A stretch of DNA of 6,417 nt from assembly GCA_022561675.1 (NCBI GenBank), contig JADFQT010000155.1, positions 1-6,417 of the forward strand, in the 5' to 3' direction. The notes under the pieces are model-generated. The model was given only the letters and a program-made list of their open reading frames with translations, ran no database searches and was not told the origin of the DNA. Positions 1 to 4,927 of the stretch are shown piece after piece (the first letter of the stretch is position 1; the number at the start of each line of letters is the position of its first letter). The position numbers and the translations under genes are program-made. This stretch comes from Chloroflexota bacterium (GTDB lineage Bacteria > Chloroflexota > Dehalococcoidia > Lucifugimonadales > UBA3495).

Positions 1-2
1 TT

Positions 3-722
3 TCCCGCGCTCAGGACGGGGGCGCTCATTGGCCAAAGATGAACACCGACAAAGTGGTATACCCGCACATAACCCCCTACATGCCGCCCCTGGGCAAACG
101 GGTAATCGGCATTTCGGTGGACCCCAGCAATCCATCGGACCTGTATGGAGCCATCGAGGTAGGGGGCCTGATAGCCAGCCGGGACGGCGGCGAGACCTGG
201 GAGCAGATTCTGGACGGACCTTACCTCCGGAACAATACCCTGGACCTGCATGGCGTTCAGGTCAGCTCGGCATCCCCGGGCACGGTTTTCATCATCACCC
301 AGGTTGCCATGTTCCGAAGCCGGAACCGCGGTCAGTATTGGGAACATGTCAGGGTACAGGAGATGTTCGCGGGCGGCAGCTACTGCCGGGGGTTGCTGGT
401 GGCCCCAGACGACCCCAAGACTATATACCTGGCTGCCGGAGCCGGCGGCGGGGGAGCTCCCGCGGGCACCCAGGAAGAGGGGGCTTTATTCCGCAGCGCA
501 GACACCGGCGAGACGTGGGAACGGGTGGACCTGGGAGAGACCGTACCCAAGCGTATGTTCCAGATAGCCATCGATAAATGGGCGCCGTCCCAGGTTTACT
601 GCTGCGACTACGACGGAAATGTATTCAGCAGCCATGACCACGGGCAAACCTGGAGCGGGGGCAGCCGGGTGCCGGCTGAGATGTCCCGAAGTCTGCACGC
701 CTACCCAATGGTCTGTGGGTAA
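3..722 (+). CDS. Asp-box (BNR) beta-propeller protein, 5' end missing
   Basis: The reading frame is open to the left edge, so the ATG at 39 is probably internal. Codons before it read AQDGGAHW, itself an Asp-box (S/T-x-D-x-G-x-x-W). Four more follow, counted from the ATG: SRDGGETW (residues 47-54), SRNRGQYW (94-101), SADTGETW (153-160) and SHDHGQTW (198-205). Box spacing of roughly 45-60 residues, with strands such as VIGISVDPSNPSDLYGA before the turns, fits a beta-propeller of the sialidase/Vps10/HCF136-like superfamily. About 239 residues are visible and the C-terminus (-YPMVCG) is complete. Asp-boxes are structural turns, not catalytic residues, and I see no sialidase active-site Arg triad or FRIP motif. 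'Glycosyl hydrolase' or 'sialidase' labels would therefore be overcalls. The substrate is unknown. Any signal peptide would lie outside the window. Confidence 0.85.
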   Translation, partial: SRAQDGGAHWPKMNTDKVVYPHITPYMPPLGKRVIGISVDPSNPSDLYGAIEVGGLIASRDGGETWEQILDGPYLRNNTLDLHGVQVSSASPGTVFIITQVAMFRSRNRGQYWEHVRVQEMFAGGSYCRGLLVAPDDPKTIYLAAGAGGGGAPAGTQEEGALFRSADTGETWERVDLGETVPKRMFQIAIDKWAPSQVYCCDYDGNVFSSHDHGQTWSGGSRVPAEMSRSLHAYPMVCG

Positions 723-727
723 GCCTG

Positions 728-767
728 CTTTCCAGAAGGTCCTCCCGGAATCGGGCCATCTGGAGGG
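728..767 (+). terminator. Imperfect hairpin just after the Asp-box gene
   Basis: CCAGA at 732-736 pairs with TCTGG at 759-763, GG 738-739 with CC 756-757, and CCCG 744-747 with CGGG 752-755 around a GAAT loop. The arms have one A-A mismatch and a 4-nt bulge (740-743), and wobble pairs extend the base to 728/767. It starts 6 nt after the stop codon, the right place for a terminator, but no T-run follows. An intrinsic terminator is therefore not proven; it could instead protect the mRNA 3' end. Confidence 0.35.
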
Positions 768-889
768 CGTCTTCAATCCACTCCAACCAGGCGACTTGTA
801 AACGGCTAAACGACTGTTTATTCTAAGCAAAAAACAAGGTGGAACCCACAGAGTTGGGGTATATAACTGTGGGGGTCTCACCTTGGCTT

Positions 890-898
890 TGCTATAGT
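890..898 (+). promoter_or_regulatory. Candidate extended -10 promoter
   Basis: TGCTATAGT is a TGn extended -10 followed by TATAGT (five of six matches to TATAAT). It lies 55 nt upstream of the TTG start at 953. The -35 region at the usual spacing (about 870-875) is poor, which an extended -10 can tolerate. If this is the promoter, the GTG start at 839 would lie upstream of the transcript, supporting the later start. Confidence 0.35.
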
Positions 899-941
899 GG
901 TCCGGCAGGTGCGCCGGGCCACCTGGTCAACAGTTACCAAC

Positions 942-948
942 AGGGGGG
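942..948 (+). promoter_or_regulatory. Ribosome binding site deciding the TTG start at 953
   Basis: AGGGGGG sits 4 nt before the TTG at 953. The upstream in-frame GTG at 839 has only an AAGG overlapping its own start codon and no properly spaced site. The Shine-Dalgarno match therefore favours 953. Confidence 0.55.
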
Positions 949-952
949 AACA

Positions 953-1576
953 TTGACGACCTTGGCGTTGAATCGTGCCACCTTCCGGATTTCCCAGGCC
1001 GACCTGGAATTCATGGTGTTGGACAAAGAAACCATGCCGGCGCAGTTTCAGGGTTACCAGGTGGTCCGGGATGGGGTTCTGGACAACCAGATGATGGCCG
1101 AGCATGGTTTCGCGGAGAGTACCGCCGAGCGATTCCGGGAGGCGGGCAGACTTGGCGGCTTCATGCGGGAGTTTGGACCAACCGCCAACATGCCGGTGTT
1201 CGACGGTTTTGACTTTATCGGGGCCACGGTAGCCCACCTGTTTGAAAATCCCGACGCCGTCTCCGGATGGATGCACGACGTCTTCATCAAGGACTTCGAA
1301 GACAACGTGGGCAATAGCGTAGGAGACGGTCACCAGCTGGTTTCAGTACAACGGCTGGAAACCTCCGGTTTCTATGACGAAGCCGTAGCCTTGAAGGTGC
1401 TGCAGGGAAGTGCGGCGGGGCTGCTGTCCTCCACAGTAATCGACTTTCAAGTAGGACGCATTCTGGGGGTGGCCTTTGTCGGCAGCGTGGGGGATCAGAA
1501 TCGTCTGGAACTGGCCAGTGAGCTAGCGCATACGCTGGAGAAGCGCATCGTTCAGGTAGTCTTGGGATCGGCCTAA
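953..1576 (+). CDS. Conserved-looking protein of unknown function, 207 aa
   Basis: The gene starts at TTG 953; the frame stays open back to GTG 839, giving a 245-aa alternative. I do not recognise a named family. The layout resembles surface proteins I associate with Chloroflexota: an N-terminal segment of the type DLEFMVLDKETMPAQFQGYQ, then GRLGGFMREFG near residue 70, a central FDFIGATVAHLF, GNSVGDGHQLV near residue 120, and a C-terminal strand (VGRILGVAFVGSVG) followed by a helix. The distant shape (GxxVGD, later V.F..G..V..V, final helix) recalls PknH-like sensor domains, but that is only an impression. Those relatives usually carry a signal peptide or lipobox. Neither start gives one here: there is no hydrophobic N-terminal run and no lipobox Cys. 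It is a single gene with its own probable promoter, and its end meets the convergent minus-strand region. Confidence 0.7.
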   Translation: MTTLALNRATFRISQADLEFMVLDKETMPAQFQGYQVVRDGVLDNQMMAEHGFAESTAERFREAGRLGGFMREFGPTANMPVFDGFDFIGATVAHLFENPDAVSGWMHDVFIKDFEDNVGNSVGDGHQLVSVQRLETSGFYDEAVALKVLQGSAAGLLSSTVIDFQVGRILGVAFVGSVGDQNRLELASELAHTLEKRIVQVVLGSA

Positions 1577-1710
1577 GGCAGCGGGAAATAATCCGGAAGC
1601 AGGCTCAGGTCAACGCCCTCTATCGTAGCTGAGCTGGACCTGCTGCTCCATCGACGTGTAGCGACCACGTTATATCGCTCGTTCTTCAAGTTCAACGGCG
1701 TAGGTTCCAT
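1573..1710 (-). CDS. Doubtful small ORF, 45 aa
   Basis: An ATG (complement of 1708-1710) opens 45 codons, starting MEPTPLNLKN, rich in Ser/Arg in the middle (RRWSSRSSS) and ending SLLPDYFPLP. The TAG stop overlaps the TAA of the plus-strand gene ending at 1576 by three bases on the opposite strand. A weak purine-rich stretch (GGTGG) lies about 12 nt upstream of the ATG. It is downstream of the nuclease-like gene on the same strand. No family is recognised and no TM segment is seen. It could be a chance ORF or the remnant of a longer gene. The hairpin at 1595-1649 falls inside it. Confidence 0.2.
   Translation of the reverse strand: MEPTPLNLKNERYNVVATRRWSSRSSSATIEGVDLSLLPDYFPLP
1595..1649. 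other. Imperfect inverted repeat between convergent genes
   Basis: CAGGTC (1606-1611) pairs with GACCTG (1637-1642). Outside a 3-nt bulge (1603-1605), AGCAG (1598-1602) pairs with CTGCT (1643-1647), then GG 1595-1596 pairs with CC 1648-1649 past a bulged A. That is 13 base pairs around a 25-nt loop. Placement between gene ends (1576 on plus, 1784 on minus) suits a shared transcription end, but no T-run follows on either strand. The rest of the 1577-1783 gap shows only a short near-palindrome around AAATTT (1739-1754). Confidence 0.3.
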
Positions 1711-1783
1711 ATGTACCCGACCACCAAAAAGCGCGGAAGGGGCAAATTTGGCCCTGGGGTTGACACAAGGGAAACAAGAAGCA

Positions 1784-2071
1784 TCAGCTGCGCCGGGCCC
1801 GCTTTACGATGTCACCATTATGGTTCATGAGTCCGACACGAGTCCCCTTCAGCCGAGCAAGGGCAGTAGCGTGCTGTGAGGCCGGGAGGGCCACGTATTG
1901 AGGCTTACGAGACCGGCCCAACTGGTCCAATGCTTTTGGTATCTCTCCCGCACGAGTCTTAACTTCGACTGCTCGGTCGCTACACCGAACGTCAGGGCTC
2001 AGTGTGGGGTCGTATGCGCCGTAGCATTGGCGCGCTATGCGACGGGCTGCTCTATCATGTTTCGCCGCCAT
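1784..2071 (-). CDS. Small PD-(D/E)XK nuclease-like protein, 95 aa
   Basis: The signature is literal: SPDV with Asp27, then VEVK with Glu36 and Lys38, i.e. PD-x8-E-x-K, the metal-binding and catalytic set of PD-(D/E)XK nucleases. Predicted elements follow the core fold: helix (residues 3-16), strand (PDV), strand (AVEVKT), helix with a Gln (EIPKALDQLGRS), strand (PQYVALP), helix (SQHATALARLKG), strand (RVGLMNHNGDIVKRA). The protein is Arg/Lys rich, as expected for DNA or RNA binding. At 95 aa it is shorter than archaeal Hjc resolvases (about 120-140 aa), essentially a bare core. The start is well supported by AAAGGTG 4 nt upstream. The gene is alone, 87 nt downstream of the dehydrogenase gene on the same strand. 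Holliday-junction resolvase-like, repair or restriction-type roles are all possible; the substrate cannot be read from the sequence. Confidence 0.75.
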   Translation of the reverse strand: MAAKHDRAARRIARQCYGAYDPTLSPDVRCSDRAVEVKTRAGEIPKALDQLGRSRKPQYVALPASQHATALARLKGTRVGLMNHNGDIVKRARRS

Positions 2072-2075
2072 TCAA

Positions 2076-2082
2076 CACCTTT
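2076..2082 (-). promoter_or_regulatory. Ribosome binding site of the nuclease-like gene
   Basis: On the minus strand AAAGGTG lies with its AGG 6 nt before the ATG at 2071. This fixes the start and is a good argument that the short gene is translated. Confidence 0.55.
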
Positions 2083-2158
2083 GGGCTAAGTTACTTTGGC
2101 GTCGGCATTTTATCTGATCTCGCAAGTACGAACCAGAGTCAACTGCCGGTTAAAAGTC

Positions 2159-3232
2159 CTACACTTCGCCCACCAATCGCACCACTTCATCGCCCACTTG
2201 CGCCGTAGTAGCGCTGCCGCCCAAGTCGCCAGTCACGAAGCGGCGCTCCTCCAGGCTGCGCATTACCGCCGCCTCTACCCGCCGCGCTGACTCCGGCTGC
2301 CCCAAGTGGTCCAGCATCATTCCCACCGCCGAGATGGTGGCCAGCGGATTGGCGATACCCTGGCCGGCGATGTCGAAGGCCGCCCCATGCACCGACTCGA
2401 ACATGGAGGGAAATATCCCCTCCGGATTGATATTGGCGCTGGCAGCCAGGCCCATGCTTCCCGTGGCCACGGCCGCGATATCGGAAATGATGTCGGCAAA
2501 CAGGTTGGAAGCCACCATCACGTCGAAGGCCTCAGGCCAGCGCACCAGGTCCATGGCCACCCGGTCCACCAGCAGCGACTCGGTTCGAATCTGGGGATAA
2601 TCTGCCGACACCGCTTCGAAAACCTCATCCCAGAAAACCATGCCGAAAGCCTGCGCGTTGGATTTGGTAACCGAGGTCACCAGGTTTTTTTTGTTTCTCT
2701 TCACACAGTGCTCGAAGGCTGCTCTGATGATCCGCTCGGTGCCCCTTCTGGTGAAAACGTTGGTCTGCATCACTATTTCATGGGGAGTACCGGGGTAGAG
2801 CCTGCCGCCCACCGGCGCATACTCGCCTTCGGTATTCTCCCGGAAAATAACCAGGTCTATATCTCCGGCCTCTTTCCCCGCCAGGGGCGAGGTAACGCCC
2901 GGGTACAAATAGGCCGGCCGGATGCACACGCCCTGATCGAAAGCCCGGCGCATGGGCAGCAGCAGGCCCTGGAGGGTTATGTGGTCGGGGATTTCCGGGT
3001 CTCCCACCGCGCCGAAGAGGATGGCATCGCAGGCGCTAACCTCGGCCAGGCCGTCCTCCGGCATCATCCGTCCAGTTTCCCGATAGTAGGCAGAGCCCCA
3101 GGAAAACTCGGTATACCGGAAGTTCAGCTCCGCATCTTGAGCCGCCAGGGCGTCCAATACCTTTCGGCCTTCGGCCACCACTTCGGGTCCCACACCGTCA
3201 CCGGGGATAATTGCCAGGTTGTAGTCGGCCAT
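2159..3232 (-). CDS. Tartrate/D-malate dehydrogenase family, 357 aa
   Basis: This is an NAD-dependent beta-decarboxylating dehydrogenase of the isopropylmalate/isocitrate superfamily, cytoplasmic. Such enzymes oxidise a 2-hydroxyacid and release CO2. Visible: IPGDGVGPEV (residues 9-18), FGAVGDPEIPDHITLQGLLLP (73-93), RENTEGEYAP (131-140, with Tyr138), VTKSNA with the conserved Lys190, and metal ligands Asp223 (LLVDRVAMD), Asp247 and Asp251 (NLFADIISD). Features of the TtuC/DmlA branch rather than LeuB are DHITL...LLLP, Ala in NLFAD where LeuB has Gly, and HGAAFDI with Phe where LeuB has Pro. Tartrate and D-malate activities overlap in this branch, so no gene symbol is given. The ATG at 3232 follows AAAAGGA by 9 nt; the frame continues 25 codons further upstream (to 3307) with no family similarity. 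Length is normal. The gene is separated by 185 nt from the cobalamin operon and is probably its own unit. Confidence 0.88.
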   Translation of the reverse strand: MADYNLAIIPGDGVGPEVVAEGRKVLDALAAQDAELNFRYTEFSWGSAYYRETGRMMPEDGLAEVSACDAILFGAVGDPEIPDHITLQGLLLPMRRAFDQGVCIRPAYLYPGVTSPLAGKEAGDIDLVIFRENTEGEYAPVGGRLYPGTPHEIVMQTNVFTRRGTERIIRAAFEHCVKRNKKNLVTSVTKSNAQAFGMVFWDEVFEAVSADYPQIRTESLLVDRVAMDLVRWPEAFDVMVASNLFADIISDIAAVATGSMGLAASANINPEGIFPSMFESVHGAAFDIAGQGIANPLATISAVGMMLDHLGQPESARRVEAAVMRSLEERRFVTGDLGGSATTAQVGDEVVRLVGEV

Positions 3233-3241
3233 GTAATCGCG

Positions 3242-3248
3242 TCCTTTT
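3242..3248 (-). promoter_or_regulatory. Ribosome binding site of the dehydrogenase
   Basis: AAAAGGA on the minus strand, 9 nt before the ATG at 3232. It supports this start over the in-frame ATG at 3307, which would reach into the palindromic repeat. Confidence 0.6.
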
Positions 3249-3305
3249 AACGATAATCTCTGTAATCTACTGTTCCTCGACGAAAGTTCTAAACTTATAA
3301 GATCC

Positions 3306-3342
3306 AAATCCCCCTTCAGTCCCCCTTTGCAAAGGGGGATTT
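3306..3342. repeat. Palindromic intergenic repeat with two alternative hairpins
   Basis: CCCCCTTTGCAAAGGGGG at 3321-3338 is a perfect 18-nt palindrome. In addition AAATCCCCCTT (3306-3316) is the exact complement of AAGGGGGATTT (3332-3342), an 11-bp stem that excludes the first one because both use the same G-run. Similar C5T/AG5 elements are, from general knowledge, frequent intergenic repeats in several bacterial phyla. It lies between pduX (end 3418) and the dehydrogenase start (3232), both on the minus strand, so it could end the cobalamin transcript or insulate the two units. No T-run follows directly. The rest of 3233-3417 shows no gene. Confidence 0.8.
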
Positions 3343-3417
3343 CCCCTAACGGTGGCTCAACCGACCGCGTTTAGCTTTAGATCCAATTCCCAATCAGCAG
3401 ACCGGATTCGCATCTTT

Positions 3418-4314
3418 TTAACCTACCCTCTGCACCCCGCCGCCGAGCAATCGGAAGTGGAGCACCGCCTCGGCGTTGGGAAAAGATTCCTTGGCCTGCC
3501 GAAAAACGGACTTGCCCCGTCGCTCCTTGGCATCCAGCAGCACTCCAATAATAGTCCCGCTGTGGCCAACCGTCACCCCGGCGGCGTCCAGGGACTTGGC
3601 GAACCTCAGTACGTCGGGCAGTTGCGGCTTGAGCAAAACCCGCTGATTGGCCTCCGCGCTTATGGTAGCTCCCCGGCCCAGCTTCTTGGGATCGACCTCT
3701 TTGATGCCCTGGCGTACCAATTCCAAGGCCTGGTCGGTCTCCGGGCGTAGCGACTGCCACAGCGCCCGGCGATCCTCCCGATTGAACTCCACCGTATCGA
3801 CAGTTCCCCCAAAATCCAGCGCCACTATCTCCATAGGCGGCGGCGGGCCCAATTCCTCCATCAGTCTACCCTGCCGATGGTCGAACAGGGCTATGCCGGG
3901 GAACATAACGCCGTCGGTGGGCTCCTCCATCAAGGCCAGACGCCCAACTGCTTCCGGGGATAGCTCTTGATCCAGGGCCAGTCCGGTGGCGGCGATGGCG
4001 GCGACCACATCGGCGCTGCTGCTGCCCATCCCCTTACCCCGGGGAATGGGATTGGAGATGGCGAGCCGGGCCGACAACTTCTCCCGCCCCAGGTGGGCCA
4101 GAGTAGCCGAAACCGCGGCCACGGCCTTGGGACTATCTTCTGGACCCACTACCGGAGGGCCAACAACCCAGGCCCCTTCCGAGAACAGGTCCACCTGAAC
4201 GCGGGAGTAATAGTCTATGGGGCAGGTCACCAGATAATAGTCATCATCCAGCATGCCCTGGACCAATTCGCCGCAGACCCCCGGCACCCGAACCGTAGCG
4301 CTTCCTATCTTCAT
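3418..4314 (-). CDS. pduX: L-threonine kinase, PduX type (GHMP kinase)
   Basis: PduX phosphorylates L-threonine with ATP to O-phospho-L-threonine, which CobD decarboxylates to the aminopropanol phosphate arm of cobalamin. The 298-aa protein has the family's opening PGVCGELVQG (residues 11-20) and CPIDYYS (31-37), the GHMP ATP-binding loop PIPRGKGMGSSSAD (89-102), EEPTDGVMFPGIALFDH (130-146) and the C-terminal GHMP motif GVTVGHSGTIIGVLL (246-260). Length is typical of the family. Its ATG comes two bases after the cobU stop (TGA-AT-ATG) and no Shine-Dalgarno sequence is visible in the end of cobU, so translation is probably coupled. It is the last gene of the operon. The cob context supports a biosynthetic role; homoserine kinase and mevalonate-pathway GHMP kinases are less likely from the motifs. 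Confidence 0.9.
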   Translation of the reverse strand: MKIGSATVRVPGVCGELVQGMLDDDYYLVTCPIDYYSRVQVDLFSEGAWVVGPPVVGPEDSPKAVAAVSATLAHLGREKLSARLAISNPIPRGKGMGSSSADVVAAIAATGLALDQELSPEAVGRLALMEEPTDGVMFPGIALFDHRQGRLMEELGPPPPMEIVALDFGGTVDTVEFNREDRRALWQSLRPETDQALELVRQGIKEVDPKKLGRGATISAEANQRVLLKPQLPDVLRFAKSLDAAGVTVGHSGTIIGVLLDAKERRGKSVFRQAKESFPNAEAVLHFRLLGGGVQRVG

Positions 4315-4316
4315 AT

Positions 4317-4925
4317 TCAGGAAAAGTCCGGCCCCGTCTCTGGTTCAATTACGGGTCCTTTTACCGGCCCATTCACCGACCCTTTCAATAAAATGGGAAG
4401 GCCCGCAGTGACCAGGTAGACAGTGTCCGCGGCGGCGGCAACCGCCTGGTTTACCAGTCCCAAAAGGTCTTGAAAGCGGCGCCCCAGAGCGTTGGGCGAG
4501 ACCAGGCTAAATCCAACCTCGCTGCTGACCAGAAAGAACTCCGCCTGGGATTCTTCCATCAGTTCCGTCAACCTTTGAATGTGGAAGAGGGCCAGGGCTT
4601 CCAGCGTTGGCGCCGGGTCGTCTTCATGTTTCAGAAGGAGATTACTGACCCACCCGTCCAGGGAGTCGACCAGGATAACCGACAGAGCATCCTCCGCCGC
4701 CAGGGCTTGCCTCAGCGGACCGGCCAGATCCAGTGGCGCTTCCAGAGTGCGCCATGTCGCGGGGCGGTTTTCACGATGCCGGCGAATACGCTCTTCCATC
4801 TCAGAGTCCACTGGCCGGCCGGTGGCGAGATAAAGGGTCGGACCCCGGCGTTCTCCAGCGAGCTTCTCCGCGAAGGCGCTCTTGCCCGACCTGATGCCTC
4901 CCAGGATGAGGGTTGCCCGCCCCAC
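4317..4925 (-). CDS. cobU: Adenosylcobinamide kinase / adenosylcobinamide-phosphate guanylyltransferase
   Basis: This bifunctional enzyme phosphorylates adenosylcobinamide and then transfers GMP to give adenosylcobinamide-GDP, the substrate of CobS. Motifs are all in order: P-loop GGIRSGKS (residues 9-16), RIRRHRENRPATWRTLEAP (47-64) with His50 matching the guanylylated His of CobU, VDSLDGWVSNLL (86-97), and VSSEVGFSLVSPNALGRRF (133-151) leading into DLLGLVNQ and AGLPILLK (174-181), where the family fold normally ends. The start is GTG (complement of 4923-4925), two bases after the cobQ stop (TAG-CG-GTG), with no clear ribosome binding site. Beyond residue 181 there is an extra 21-residue tail of Gly-Pro tetrapeptides ending in a TGA two bases before pduX. 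The catalytic residues look intact. Confidence 0.93.
   Translation of the reverse strand: MGRATLILGGIRSGKSAFAEKLAGERRGPTLYLATGRPVDSEMEERIRRHRENRPATWRTLEAPLDLAGPLRQALAAEDALSVILVDSLDGWVSNLLLKHEDDPAPTLEALALFHIQRLTELMEESQAEFFLVSSEVGFSLVSPNALGRRFQDLLGLVNQAVAAAADTVYLVTAGLPILLKGSVNGPVKGPVIEPETGPDFS
4330..4389 (-). repeat. Degenerate 12-nt tandem repeat encoding the CobU tail
   Basis: Five 12-nt periods run through 4330-4389 on the plus strand. The clearest adjacent units are GGTCCTTTTACC (4354-4365) and GGCCCATTCACC (4366-4377). On the coding strand each period gives four residues, in order GSVN, GPVK, GPVI, EPET and GPDF. Divergence between units is clear at both DNA and protein level, so the expansion is not recent. 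Confidence 0.7.
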
Positions 4926-4927
4926 CG

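Noticed and set aside
619..801. 60-codon plus frame running past the Asp-box gene stop
   Set aside because: Considered as a frameshifted C-terminus, but the Asp-box protein already has a natural end (-YPMVCG) and the alternate frame shows no propeller motif.
878..1333. 151-aa open frame on the minus strand
   Set aside because: It lies entirely antisense to the 953-1576 gene, has no plausible start context, and its composition is what the complement of that gene would give.
1760..1765. TTGACA, a perfect -35 hexamer
   Set aside because: No -10-like sequence occurs 16-18 nt downstream on the plus strand, and no plus-strand gene follows.
1577..1783. tRNA or small RNA in the convergent gap
   Set aside because: A GTTCAA run suggested a T-loop, but no cloverleaf, acceptor stem or 3' CCA could be built around it.
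1784..2071. Defence or toxin-antitoxin system around the nuclease-like gene
   Set aside because: No methyltransferase, antitoxin, helicase, reverse transcriptase or effector gene is adjacent; the neighbours are a metabolic dehydrogenase and an unknown protein on the other strand.
2111..2146. TTGACT ... GATAAAAT on the minus strand upstream of the nuclease-like gene
   Set aside because: The boxes look promising singly, but the spacer is over 20 nt, too long for a standard sigma-70 promoter.
2306..3250. 314-aa open frame on the plus strand
   Set aside because: It mirrors the dehydrogenase, whose family motifs are unambiguous on the other strand. It is His/Gly-rich and has no recognisable domain.
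3234..3295. TTTAGA / TAGATT pair (18-nt spacer) and three TAATC copies upstream of the dehydrogenase
   Set aside because: Both hexamers match consensus at only four of six positions, and the TAATC copies (3234, 3254, 3263) are short and unevenly spaced; not distinguishable from chance.
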